Assembly (NCBI GenBank): GCA_963576725.1
Contig: OY755238.1
Coordinates: forward strand, 28,539,201-28,603,200
DNA from: Azorinus chamasolen
Lineage: Eukaryota > Mollusca > Bivalvia > Cardiida > Solecurtidae
Reading direction: 5' to 3'
Length of the DNA stretch: 64,000 nucleotides
The notes beneath the pieces were generated by a model, which searched no databases, was not told the DNA's origin, and was given only the letters and a program-made list of their open reading frames with translations. Of this stretch, positions 42,301 to 57,300 are shown piece after piece (within the stretch, counting starts at the first letter, position 1; every line of letters begins with the position of its first letter). The position numbers and the translations under genes were made by a program.

Positions 42301-45300
42301 CATTTTACTCGTCATTTCTACTTGCCGTCAGATCAGCGGTACATGTTTGTGAGCGCGTGCGCATATGTATGTTTGTGTTTGCTACCGACTTAAGTTGTCC
42401 AAGCATTTGCTTTACTGGCACCTAAATGAAAAGAGAGGTTGCGCAACTTAAGAAAGTAATCATATCAGAAGTCACCCTTACTTGTCAGAAATAGCTCACC
42501 TGTAATATTCTGTCAGTGTTGATTTTTGTGTAGCCCCCACAATGGTAACAGACGCTTCTCTTCCTTCTACCCGATGAAACAGTCAAGTGTTTTTCTTTAT
42601 AACTCTCAAATAAATTGACCTTCTCAACAGCACTTTGTATCTGTATGCATTAAAAGAAAATCAAAACTGGAGACCTAATAGCCATATGTGGTTTGACCCT
42701 ACTAATGAAATAATTGGTAGTAGATGGATCTATACGAATCATTATACACTGTGACCATTAGGAAACAATTCTCCCTACCACTTTGGGAATCCCAAAACGT
42801 TACATAATCCGAATAAGTGGTACCAAACAAAATAGATATGCCATTTGTTAGAATGATTCGTTATTACTCGTTTAACGCTTTCCTTTATACAAACCCATAT
42901 TTTGCGCAGTTAGGAGCCGTCTAATCAGGGCCTGCTTTGTTTGCAAACGGTATTTGAAAGATCTGATTCATTTACTTTCTAAAATGACTACGATGTTCCA
43001 TCTTTCATATATCATTATAAATATTCTGTCCATGTATATTCAGGAGGTATTGAACAGGAAAAGGGTGAACGAGTAACTAAGGACTCAACTGTTTTGATTG
43101 GTAATCGCTGTAGGTATTTGTTGGTCACTGATTTCAGGTTGGTGATTACAACCACTTTGCAGATGATAATATTGTTGTCGTACGCCGCTTCACTAAAGCT
43201 CCAATTTGACATTGACACTCCTGGTTTTTATATATTATCGACAGTACTGGATTTATACATGTTCTAAACTGGCAAGTTTTGATTAAAAATATCGGACATT
43301 CGTGCTACCGCTATTTGAAGAAAACGATAACTTCTTAATCAGAATCAAGCGCTCGAGCTAACAGTAATTGAACATTATCCATTTCAGCGCTGCATTATCA
43401 GAGCGGAATAGTCATTCAGTGTTAAATCATAGAGTCCAGTCAGCAAGGAATGCTTAAACCTGCGTGAAAAGTTTACATGACAAACAGTGCAGACCCTGAC
43501 AAATTCTTTTTTTTGGAAAATACAGTAAAACCTCGATTATTCGAATTTTCGGTATAGAAGAATTTAGACCCTTTTAGGCAGGTGGCTGCTTAATGCATGA
43601 CTTTCACCATGCATTAAGCTGCCACCTGTCTTAAAGATCGACAATAATACGTATTTTAGTGTTCGGATAATCGAAGTTTTACTGTAGTTATTTTGGCATT
43701 CGTCTATATGATTTGTATATCATTTGTTTGTCATTCGTTGGCACATTTGCTAATAGATAGTTAATACGCATCTTATCGGGCAATTATGTCTGCAGTGTCT
43801 CGAGGGGCTGTGGTTGAACACAACAGCCCCAGGGGACACTGCAGATATTCCTGCCAAACACAACCGTGTATCATCGCTATTCTTGCATACAACATTCTTT
43901 CTGCTTTTCTGTGGTAATTTAATTGTTTGAAATACAACCACGTTATTTGTTGTGGGTTCATTCAAGTTATGCTGTTACCGGAGCTTTTAAAGCGCTGCAG
44001 AACTGGCGTCTGTTGTTGACGTAAGGCCCCGCAAAGGTATACTAAAACCGTTCAACATCAGCGCAATCGCCTTGTTAATACATGGGTAACCAGGACTACA
44101 ACAGCACATTTTATGCAGGAATAGAATATCAACCATTTATAGATTACATGAATGTTCATTATAAATTGTTTTTATGAAACGAGTTTACTATAATAATATT
44201 TCACGAGCTTTGTAGTAAACGAGTTTCAAGAACACAATTTGTAATGAACACGAATGTAAGATTATTTTTATCACATAAGCCTTAAACAATGCCATAGAAA
44301 ATAAAACAAGCTATAGCTAACGGCTGTTTCGGCCATTGCTTACAAAAAAGCGTATTTATACAACGGACGATGCCCATAGACGCTACGATTGGTTAACAAT
44401 TGTTATTTTTGCATAAAAATGCATTAGTGCATTTCCGCGAAATACGGCACTCTGTAACGAGACTACCACATGGTAGTTGATGTTATAAATACCATTTATT
44501 AGACATTTATGGTGATCACTCATGTTTTGTTCGGATTCCTTTACTTTATCCATTGTTTCCGATTCTGATCTATAATGTGTAACTTTAAATATACAAAAAT
44601 GTGGTTCATGGAATAGTCTATCTCCCTTTAACAGCTCGCTTTACCATGTTACATATAATAATACGCATATACAACAAGTATATACCGCGATCTGAGAGCT
44701 CATATAGATACCGTCTCGTCTAGGTCTACACTGTTTGCAAAGGTCATGAGAGACTCGTTTGCTTCCTATACTGAACTGGAAAAATGCCCACTTTTCAATG
44801 ATGACGATTGCATCCGATAATAACAACATAATGCATTTCCATCACAGTCAAAACAAAGTTACGTTCGGCAATGAATTGTGTCCTCATAATCAGAAATAGC
44901 AGATTCCCTTATGTCGTTGACATGTCATCCATCTTTTCAATTGACCATTTATAACTGCATAAATACACCTTCTTCCCCTTTGCAAACTGAGTAGACACAT
45001 ATCAGACGGCTCCTATGGGAACCGTCTGACCAGAACCTATTCTCAGTGTTTATGATATAGTGTTTGTAATGAGCAGACATTCCTTTGCCCATGTGCTGTT
45101 ATAACAATTAATCTAATCAATATTAATGATGACATTGCTTCTTAAATGGTTATTCACGAAGAAAAGGGTTGAGATGTTTTACATATTTAACTGTATTGGT
45201 GGAATATGGCAACATCTGCAATAAACGTGCATGCATGCATTAACATAACAAGAAACCCAGTCACTCCAACAGTGTCGTTGAACGCGCTTTGGAAATCTTT

Positions 45301-48300
45301 CTAAATGTTATTTAAATTCCGGACGAACGTTATGCAAAATCTAAACGATTCAAAACATATTGAAATCCGCACATTCATCCAGAGGATCCAGAGGAGACGT
45401 CAAGTAACCCAGCATATTATTGCATCAAAGCTAATGTCTACATAGGTGTTAATATATTAGAATACAAAAAAAAACTAATATAAAACTATACGTACAAATA
45501 TAACAATAGTTCGGTTGTATTTATACTACCCGGGGCTGTTTACTCACCCCTTCCAATGTTATGTCATTAGATATTCCAAGAAGCTCAGCACTTGTATCTA
45601 CGGCTGCATATCCTGTCCATGCCTGGCCTGTGGTATGGATCTCGATGTTGACATTTTCACCTGGTCTTTGAATGGAAGGCTTTACTTTCATTTGAACCTG
45701 TACCACAAACATAAATACAAATAAACATTTCTTGTACTTCCGTTTGTCCCAACTAATGTAAAGCTGCACTGAAGTAAGATCAAACTATAATGTAAGCCTG
45801 AATGTAATGATGCATTAAAGTCAAAAATTCAAGCAAAAGTGAGAAAAACAATGCTGTATAAACCAGGCAAAACAAATATATAGGTGAACACAAAGTAAGA
45901 AAAACATGTTAAATACCTTCTGCTGGGCGGTGAAAGGCACCGAAAACGGAATGCTGGTTGCAAGTAATTCTTTGCCACTTCCAGCAACTTCGACCTGAAA
46001 TAATAACACCCTAACCGTATAATGATCAGAAGATCAACGTATTAGATTCGTACAAGTATACTACATATACGGGTTTAAGGAGGAAGTAGCATCGCTCCAG
46101 TCACATATGAACTCTGGGCCGTGTCACCAACCAATTGAAAGCCAACTGAAAAGCTTAACCACATGAGTAAAAGAAAGTGCCTGAATTCGAACGAACAGGG
46201 GCGAAAAATTAAATGTCCGTAAGTCAACTACCGCCGTAACTGGACCCAAAAGGCGAGTTTTGCTGCGCATATCCTACATACCAAAGGTCAATTCTAACAT
46301 CCTATATTGGATTCCATATTGATATATGTTGTATGGTAATCGTTTGACAAGATGCTCTCACTCTACTTTTAACTTCCCATTCCTGCGATCTCTCAGTTTA
46401 TATTGATAGCCTCTTTCTTGTACAGTTTCGCCTCTTTCATATATTCTGTGTCTGATTTTGTTTGAATCAGTATTATCCCTTCAATATTATATGTGTCTCT
46501 ACTTACTTTCACAATGTTTTATATCTTCAAATAATACTACATGTACCCTCTCATCTGACTTTATTCTATTGCTTACTTTCATTTTTAAATCACATGATTG
46601 CACAAATAGAGTAAAACCTCAATTATTCGAAGTTGAAGAGAAGAATTTAAACCATTTTAGGCTAGGTAAAAGTAGGAGCTTTCTGTGTGACATTCACCAT
46701 GCATTAAGCTGCCACCTGTCTTAAAGCTCTATAATCACACGTATTTTAGTGTTCGAATAATCGATTAATGTAAATCGACGCTATTGTAAATGCCGTTAGT
46801 CCAGAAAACCTTGAATCAAATCCTCAACGATGACGGTATAATCTGACAAACACGCATTTCTGGATGTAAGAAACAATTACACATGAAAATATAAACAACT
46901 ACAATACCGTATGCGTTACACGCTATACGGGCATAAAACTCTATCAAGTACATGTAGAATGTTATATTCAATCAGTTCCACTGAAAAATGTCGACAAATA
47001 TTTTCACTATAAAGACTTAAATGTTTCACAAATATTCGGCAAACCTCACCTTGAAGGCAACAATTACAGACACTGGGGCGTGTACAGGATGTGGTATGAA
47101 ACATGTAGATCGACCAACAGGCGAACATGTGTAAACGTGTAGCTGTTCCGGATAATATTTGTTTACAATCTACAAAAAAGAGATAATGAGCATAATGATT
47201 AACACCCAAGCAAGCTGTCTAATACAAAATCAAGTGAAATGCATAATTTAATGGATAGAAATCAATATAGTATACAACGTAAAAACCTCTATATAAATAG
47301 ATTACTAAGAAACGTTTAAAGTTTACAATTTTGTTTGTGCATTATTCATCATGGTATTAACACTAAAGGGTGAAAGTATAACTTATAAAACGAATTATAG
47401 CATAATATGCAATACACTAGTCTTTAAAACTGACTACGAAGATCACAAATTATCATAACTATTTTTACAGAGGAAAATATATTTATTAGTGTAAAATGAC
47501 AAAATGAGATCAAAACAAGTGGCCCATAGTCCACAATAATAACATTTATGCTGTTTTCAGAAATGTTCTGATAAATGTACTTAAACATACAATTGTAGAA
47601 ACTTTAAATCGGCGAACTTTAGCAAGGAAGTTGTTTCAGTTCATCGTTCGGAGCGAAATAATGAACGAATGCAATGGACACACTCACCTGGTAATACATC
47701 ACACCGCTAGCTCCACAGGGTGCCACAGTAAAGCAAATCACCTGTTTGAGTAAGAGAACACGAAATATGTCAGCACTGAAATTCATTGCTTGTAAAATTT
47801 TGTTAAGAACCCAGACAGACGTTTTACTTGAACTTTATGTTCTTTCAGAACAGGTTGAGTAATGTTCAATATAATTAGCTATCAATTGGACGGATTTGAC
47901 ATAAAGCCAACGAAGTGCGCAGAACAAATCATTTCAACATGTATAATACAAGTCATGTAGGTCGATCCCCGAAATAGCCCTTGTATTGAAACAATACAAA
48001 ATTAAAGTTCATGACCAATATGTGCATTACTGATCACCCCTAACTACCAAAATAACGTTGTCTACTGAAGTGATGCATTTGAAAGCGTATGCTGAACTCG
48101 GACTGCAAACCCTGAAACTGTATGTGTACTTAATGCCTGTGATTCTAGTCATACTTGTTTTTGGGAAGCTTTTTCTAAATGTATAAATGCTACAGTTAAC
48201 CCATTCCCCCATATACTATTTTAGGCTATATTTAGACACAACCTCTTTGAATGAATTTTTTGAACAGGAGCATTTACTAGAGAAAATGAACATTTTATAA

Positions 48301-51300
48301 TTAAGTAGTTTTTAAATCATTGTGATAAATAGAGCATTTGCTCTTATATTGCAAATGCTCTATTTATCACAGTGTTTCAAAAAGTGACTTTTACGGAGGC
48401 ATCAATATGAGGGAATTGGTTAATCCATTTTCACATACTAACGTATCTGTAAATCATTGTGATAGAGCACTTGATTTCTGTTTATCAGAATGGTGTCAAA
48501 ATTACTCAATTCTATTTTTTCCATTTTTTCCAGGAAATGCTTCTTTTGAGTTGTTTTGTTTATATAAGTTGAGTCTAAAATAGCCTATGAAATAATGAGC
48601 CCACAATAACCTTTGAGGTAATGGGTTAAATCGGTAAGCAACATTGCATTACCTCGTTCTCCGATTTTACTAGCTGAATTCGAAGAGGTTTATTGCTGTT
48701 GGAATTATATAGCATAGGCCTAAGGGTATCTGCAATGCTCTTGTGGACTTTCCCATTTGTGTCTGTATATTCAAACCATATCTGCAATAAACAAATATAA
48801 TCCAATTATCATATATTAGATTAAGTTACATAATTTTAAACGCGTTTACAGGTAAATTCTAATATTAACCCGCAATATATTCATCATCTTCGAAGTATAA
48901 TTACCAAAACATATATTTGCAGAGGTGACAAGGACGTGAAATTCATTCTTAAATATAGCTCTCACTCATAAATGAGAAACCTATTGCATGCCGATGCCAA
49001 AGCTATTTTTTATAAGAAACACAACTTCATTTAAAGAATTATAACTCTTATAAGATTGCATCAAAGTGCATGTTTGAGTTAAGTACCGTCGTTATTGTTT
49101 GTTCTAAATGTCAAACATGTATAATGTTTGGCAATGTCAAATTGTAAAACTCAAGAATATTGACATCAACAAACGAAATGTGTATGATGTTACTTTGAGA
49201 GATATAGCTTTATATATCTGCTCCAGGTCTGCATGTTTGCTATAACCATTTCGGGCCAAATTGTCGTCTGCAATGCAATTTTGTTAAATCATTCGGTAAA
49301 ATACGGAAATAGATACATAAATGCAAATTTAAAGGAATTAAGCACAGATATAAAAACTGAGAATGAGACAAAGTGAAGTCCCTGATCAGACGCCGCCTTG
49401 AAAAGACGGCGTTTGATCTGGTTCTGCGCTAATTATCGCGGTGCAATTATGCGAAATTGTCGGTGAAAAGGTTAAACACTTGGGGGAAATATCCTCCGCA
49501 GAAACATCATATTTTGAGACAAATCACATACAGCCGAACTTCAATATTTTAAAATTCAAGGGACCATACAAATAAATTACTTCAAAATAGTAGACATTCG
49601 AGTCATCCGATTTCTAATCTTGACAATGTTTCAAATGCAGGAGTTTTCAGCATTACTTTCGACCTGCATCAAGCAGTCACATGACATTGTGTTTCTAGAT
49701 ATGCTCAGTGATACATATTAGAACAATTCGGGTCAGTAAATTTGGAATGGCCGACCTCTTACTTCGTGTTATCCCGAAGTTTAAGTTATTCGATATCGAA
49801 GTTAAACTGTATATGTAATGACCAATTAAATATCATTACACTTTATAAGACAAATAACAAACATATTTGCTCAATTTTTAAATATTGTAAAATAGGTACC
49901 AACGTCACACAACGCCAGCCTTAAAACACTAACACCACTGACAGTCCCAAAGCGGTACTCCTGGCGTCACTCTAATTTTATGTTTATTACGTCGTTCGTT
50001 TTTCCTCCCTATTTGCAGTAACTCGATGCTAAGTTATGAGGTTTTGTGTGACCATGGTTTCTGCTTGACATTTACTGTCTGTTTTTGATAGTTTACTTAT
50101 AATCTGACGTTGGTTTTCTCCACGCGGGTAGTAGCTGTTCATTTGACAAGTTTCGGTAACAATCCACTATCCAAAATAGGCCATTAGATGTAGTCGAAAT
50201 ATTAAACACAAGATGTTTCTTCAACTACACTAATATCAAATGTCACGGTAAAGGACAAACTAACCTTAAAATGACATGCGATACTCATTTCTCAACAAGG
50301 TGTATTAACTGAATGAGATAACCTAGGCGATGCAGATTAAGAGATTAAAAAAAGTTAAAACTTTTATCAACGATTGAGGTTAAAGATCAATATCACCATT
50401 CACTGACATGAAACTGATAAGCATCACTTAAACAGTAAAATGTGCATCTACATACACTATGTTTTGTATTCTACGAGGTAGTTGAATATGAATTGTTTTC
50501 TGCGATTGCTATCAAACGTTCAGGTAACAGTTATTTGAAAATTGTATGGAACAGTCTTTTATTTAATCTGTGTTGTTCCTGTTGAATCAGGTAGTAAGAT
50601 GAGACCCGGACACGGGATTCAGGAATGTGTTTTACGATATTGAATTGTGACCAAGTATGAGCAATCATGTTCATCGTCTCTTAAAGATGAGCACTTATTT
50701 TAAAACTTGCCCGACATCCTTCGACTGAACTTTGAGAAGTGGAATAGAAACAAACACTATAGCTTTAATACATGACATTGAATTGTAACCTAACCTATAC
50801 CTTTGGTTTAGAATGTTGAAACATGGGCTATGCATATGTCTTTGAGAGATTTTATCAAAATATGAGAGAAATGGCAAAGTTGCTAAGGGTCTCGATCATA
50901 GAGGTATGGTGACGACCGGACGGTTGGGCGCGGTGCACGTTAAACACTGGTGACAACGTCCAAGTAGGCACAATATTTTAAACAATCCTCTGACATGCAT
51001 CTCCCTAGTATAATCAATATTGTATCCATCCTTATCACCATTCCATCATCATCGTCATCACTGACCCGATCTGACGTAATAATACCCCAGTATTGTTAAA
51101 ACTCTAATTCACTCCCTCTCTCCCTCTCTCAACACTCACTGCAACAGCCATGCCAAACGGTTTTAAACTTAATATATAATTTATATTATTGACTTTAATT
51201 TAATTTACCTTAATTGTCTGACTGAAGTTAACTGTTACATCTTCAATAACTGAAGGTATAGTCAGTGCAATCGGATTAGCTACATCTGCAACTGACTGCG

Positions 51301-54300
51301 ATGTATTCAAGCCATTCACACTGTATTGAAGTTGATAATTGGATATATCTTGCGACCGTGGTCCATCCCAAGGTGATAACTGTCCTCCAACTGGATTAGT
51401 TAGTGCCACCTAGAAAGATAAATTCAACACTACGTTGCAATTCAATTTTTTACCATGTCAACATACATCTGCAAACAGTAGTGTTGCTTCATTTATAAAA
51501 TGGTAGTTTCCTACCTTTTCAAATGTCAAACTATGTACATTTCGATTAGAGAAGATGCATAATAATGAAATAATCGAATATAATCTGCAATATATGTTGC
51601 GTATAGACGCTGACCAGCAGCACTGTTTTGTGTGCTGTCTACCATCATAGGAGTATGTATGCTTATCAAAAATGTAGATACGAATATTAAACATTTCAAT
51701 GTTCAGAGTGGAAAAGGCATCAGTGTTTATGTATTGAGTCCACTCAGTATTAATTGTTTAAATTTGCTAGAGAATTTTGAATGACAAACAGTGCAAATCG
51801 TGATAGAAAACTCCCCTAGGAGCCCTCTGACCGTGGTCTACACTGTTTGTAAATGGTGATGCCCCAGGTTGAAACAGTTAAGTACGTAGCAGTTCCAAAA
51901 TTAAATTATAAAATGTTCAAATACCAACTTGCAGATATTTATCATTAGTATGACCATATGGGTCTACTTTGCTTTGTGTATTGTATTTGCTGGACTAGAT
52001 AATGCAGAGGAACCGTAGCATAAATAAGACAGTTGCGGCTTCGTAATTGGTACAACCAACATGTCGGCAGGTCGGCAGATAAAAGTACATGTTAAGAGAA
52101 ACACCGCATACAAAACAAACACCCGCCCAAACAGCACCACAATAAACAGTAAAATGTACATGTATATAAAAGACACGAAGAGACACACAAAGGTAAAACA
52201 AACATACAATAGAGGGAAATGGAAGTACCGCCTTGGAACGGTCAGTGACAAAAGTCACTGGGGGTTTAAACCGGTTTTTGAGCACCCAACCTCACACTTA
52301 TTCCATCCCCACCCTAGTAAACACCCTAGTATCCCCTCTCCGACTAATCTACAACAACCGCGATGGCAAAAAAGTTCATGTATTGATCAGATGAATGTCA
52401 TGTGTGCCCCATATGCATATGCCTATGCAGTTGTAATTTGGTCTTAAGAATGACTATACCTCTAACTGTACTGAATGTAGAGTAAAACCACACCGAAAGT
52501 TTAGTACATCAGAGTTTGGATCTTTTTAGGCGGGTTGCTGCTTAACTCATTCACTCCTAGACTATTTTAGACCCAAACTCCTTGAATAAATCTACCGAAA
52601 ATGAGCATTAACTATAGAAAAGGAGAATTTTAGAATTGTGCTGATTTGAAACCATTGTGAAAAATAGAGCATTTGTTCATATGGAGCAAATGCTTTATTC
52701 ATCACAATGGTTTCATAATGCGACTTTTACAGAGGCACCAAAATGCATCACCTGCATTTGTCCATGTAGGATAAAAGACATGCAGGAATTTAATTTGGGA
52801 GCTTTATGCATGACTTTCACGCTGCATTAAGATGACACATGTCCTACATACCGGCATTGATACTAATTTTAACTTGCGGTTTAGTGGGATATTGATATGT
52901 CGTAACCACATGCCATCGGTACATGTTCAGGAAATAATGGCCATTAATCTTAAAATGTTGAAGTGCTTGTCTTAGATTTTGGAATATAGAGAACTGTGAT
53001 AGACCGACTGACAGGAAGACGGGCATTGCAATACAGATCTTCATTTCATAAGCTGAATATGAATGCAATTGTGTTGCAGGAAGAGTCATGTATCTCCTAC
53101 TTTCAGAACATATACGTATGTTTCACAAGAGCATGCGTGAAGTGCCTGTGTGGTGGACGTAAACTTCGCTCCGTACTTCATTCTCAGTGTTGTTATATGT
53201 TCGGTTCTTTCGGGTCGTTAGTTTCGGTGTTATTTGTTTTGAAACTTGTACACCGCTTAAGTCGATGTTAGGGGGCGTTGGTATTGTTCATCCTTTAATT
53301 AATGCTCATGAAGACTCAATAAAACCGAGCCTACAATTTTTACTTTGAATTACTACGTTTGCTTTCGAAGAATCCCCTACTTTCAGAAAGTTTATGTATT
53401 CAAACTTACCACACACGTGTAAGATGTTTCTGAGATTGTTCTGTAAGGCGTTGGTCTTTGAACCTGAGCCGCAAAGTGAGACTGGTATACCTTTATCCTA
53501 GCCGTGTCATTAGCCAAGTTGTACGTGTGCTGCTCGTAAACTTGCGCTATCACTTTGATTGTTGCCCTGCCATTTGCAGATTGACTGAATTTCATCGGAA
53601 TATCAAATTCATACGAGCCACTAAACTGTAAAACACAGAAAATGAGAACATTGAAACAATTTTTGAATGTTCTATGCTAAAAATACAACGAGGCTATCTA
53701 ACGATTTTATAATAAGCAAATGTAGTCGTTTTGCGTAACAACTTGCTACTTACATTACAAACAGTTCCTTATTTAACCCTTCGCTTGCTAATCGCGTCAA
53801 TATACCTACCTGCAGGAGCTGTCTCATCAGGGTCTGCACTATTTACAAATTGATTGTGCAACCAGTGCATTCCACAGCAGTGATTGCACAGTGAAATACT
53901 TGTACACAGTGAAGATATATGTTATTATACAACAGGGCATGGGTAAAGAAGGAGAAATGTATTTTAAAATTCAGCAAGCGAAGGTTTAACATAAGGCGGA
54001 TAAGGTCTACAATGTGCAGAGCAGTAGTGAACAATGCAAACCTAATTATTATTCACCTTTAGCCTGCTGAGCAAATAATATGTTGTCTACCAAAATGCAA
54101 CCAGGGTGTCAAACAGTTTGGATCCTAATGAGACGCCGAGTTACTTCGCGTCTCATCTGGAACATTACTGTTTGCACTCATCAGCCCATTCGAAAGGTTA
54201 AAATTTATAACCAAAATAATCCTTCCTTCCGTATAAAAATTCAAGCTGTATATAGTAGCCCTATTTTGAGTGTTTTTCAAAAGATGTAGACTACAATTAT

Positions 54301-57300
54301 ACTTTGAAATTAAAACTAACAAAAGCAGTAAAACAGCTCATAGAAAGTATCCAAATAATATAAAAGCTACTCACGTCCTGCACTTTCTTAACCAGTGTGT
54401 CATTGTTGAAAAGTCGCATCACTCCATGGACATTCTCACCGTAAGTGTACCTAAGTATGTCACAAATATCTTATATGCATTAATCAGATCGCAAAAGATA
54501 TCAGGCATGTATGCCACAAAATCATGCGAGCATCTTCATCTTCGTTGTACATGTACCAATGGCCTAACAAAAACTCATTTGACTATATATAAGGCTACAA
54601 ATAGAGTGAATGAGTGAGTGAGTGAGTGAGTGAGTTGGGTTTAACGTCTGACCAACAATATTTCAGTTATTGGATACAAATAGAATATGACTCAATAACA
54701 AGTACATGTACATGTGACTTATAGGATAGGAATGGTATTTAAGATGCAATGACCCAAGAAAGTTGAAACTTACAAAATGCTAAAGGGTTTGCACATAATC
54801 GTATATACCATGACTGTAGTATTTCCCCGACTTAATTCTCGAACACGAGACAGGTAAATTGTCTGTATACCACATAACATCTTGTCAAATATGGCGATAG
54901 AGTTTTTTTTCAGCAAGATTAATGTAAAGCTAGAAATGTTTCCATAGGACACGAATACACCCACTTCAGATTTTGTTGTCACAGAGAGTAAGGCCCATAA
55001 TCATGCATGCAACGACTGAAGCAATTTACATGGCTATCGAACTTGACAAAGATATAAAACATGTGTGTAATGTTTGATGTTCATTGGACAAATACTTTCC
55101 AAGAAAAAATCCGGACAAGATGCTTTGCAAATAAAGTCATTTTTACAAATAAATGAACGCAACACAGAATAGACTGGAAACGATTTACAAGGTTATCGAA
55201 CTTGGCCATGATATGATGGCCACAATCATTAGTGTAAAATTCTAGATGTGCGCACGGACAGACGTAGGGACGGGCGTACGGACAAACGCAACCCTATATG
55301 CCACCACTATGTGGGGGCATAAATATGTAGTTACTTATCCAAGTTTATGGAAGGTACAATAAATTATGTCCTCTTAATCTAGTTTAACGAATCGTATCAT
55401 CTGCCTTGCTGACTTATTATGTAACCCATTTAACACCATTGGCAGTTTTGTAATAATATTTGTAAACCTTTAACACAGTATATAAGATAGCACACAACGT
55501 AGCCTAGTGTCGTATAATGGTAAACTTAATTTATAGACAGTACATCAAGGCAAAATTAGAAGCATGCAGCAATGAAATCGCCGTCATGAAATAAATGTAT
55601 GAGCCAAGCGGAGACCACCACATACACACCACACAATCGCCCGAACAGCATCATGTTAAAAAAAGAATAGCATATAAGCCTATTAAAAGTCACTTGCCAT
55701 TTAACCTTTTCACCGCCAATGTCGCAAAAATGCACCACGACAAATAGTGCGGTCCCTTTTTAAGGCGGCGTCTGATCAGGGACTTCACTATTTGTCTCAT
55801 GACAAACCTTTTTTCTTTATATGTGCTTTCTTCCTTTGAAATTTTCATTTAATTATCTCATTTCCTAATGTTACCAAAAGGTTTAACAAAAATGGTTTGC
55901 AGGCGACAATTAAAAATTTGGCGCCGAAAGGGTTAATGATACCCACGTCTATTTCGATATACAGTAAAAAATCGATTATCCGAACACTAAAATACGTATT
56001 ATTATCGATCTTTAAGACCGGTGGCAGCTTAATGCATGGTGAAAGTCATACAGAAAGCTCCTCTAGGAGCTTTCTGCATGACTTTCAACATGAATTAAGC
56101 AGCCACCTGCCTAAAAGGGTCTAAATACTTCTATACCGAAAATTCAAATAATCGAGGTTTTACTGTTTATTCTGTATAATATCGTTTACTTACGTAGATG
56201 TGACTTTGCCTAATACACGAACATCTCTTCCATTTTCGGCCACAGCAAAGTCAGAAACCAGAGTCAGCATCACTTCAAATTTTGGTTGCACTATAAACAA
56301 TAATAAAATAAATAAAGTGGAACCTCTATACCTCGAATTTTAAGGGAACATACAACTTACTTCGATATAATGGGGGTCATTCTGTTTATAACTTAGAGAC
56401 TTTCCACTTTTTATAAATGTAGGTTGAAAGTAATGTTGAAAGCTCTTTGGACTGGGCTGAATATTTAACTCGAGTTTTCTCAGAGTTTGTGTTATCGGAG
56501 TTCGAGATATTTAGGAACCGCTGTAGAGTGATTTTTATAAAGTGTCCGAAATAAGGGCTATACATTGTATAGGTGACACAGTGTCTGTATTTCTCCGCAA
56601 ACACAATCTGGCTTACACACATTAGCATAGACTCCCTGAATGTCAAACGTGTGGGGTGTGGTGAAGCAAACATACATATATATTTACTAATTGGTCCAGA
56701 TGAGATGTGTAATTTGAAACGTTTTTATTTCTCTACCAAACCCAATCCTATGCTGCGATCATTCAGTAGAATTGTCTCGAAGAGAACATTCTAACGAATA
56801 GTCACAATATGGGGTCTTGAAGAGACGATTCTAATGAGTGTCACAACATAGTGTTTGATGGACAATTGAACAATTGACAATTTTATTTTAATACGCATTT
56901 CTTGCTCTGTCAAGAACATCAGTAACTTTGACGCGCACATTAATGTTATCGCTTCATATCTACTACCTATTATATCATATACATGTACCTACTGAATAGT
57001 CATTAAACGCATCTTCAAACACTACGACATAACTGTTCCTAACTCAGTAGATCCAGCCACACTACTGTTTCATGGTTAATGGTTTATATAATGTTTGACC
57101 ATGTCAGTATTTTAAATGATTGCAGGACAAATGGACAAACATAACTGTCCATGACTCCGCATGCAATATGGGAACGTTAGTCTACGTTTACATTGTGTGC
57201 CGTTGAACTTATACGAAACTAGTTTGGAATTATCATCGGATCCCATACTAAAGGAACTTATAAAAAATTAGTAATGTGTAAACGGATTCAAATCTAAGGA

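Noticed and set aside
52061..52447. 128-codon plus-strand frame
   Set aside because: It runs across a dispersed repeat that recurs at 28855 and, inverted, at 24415; no recognisable domain.
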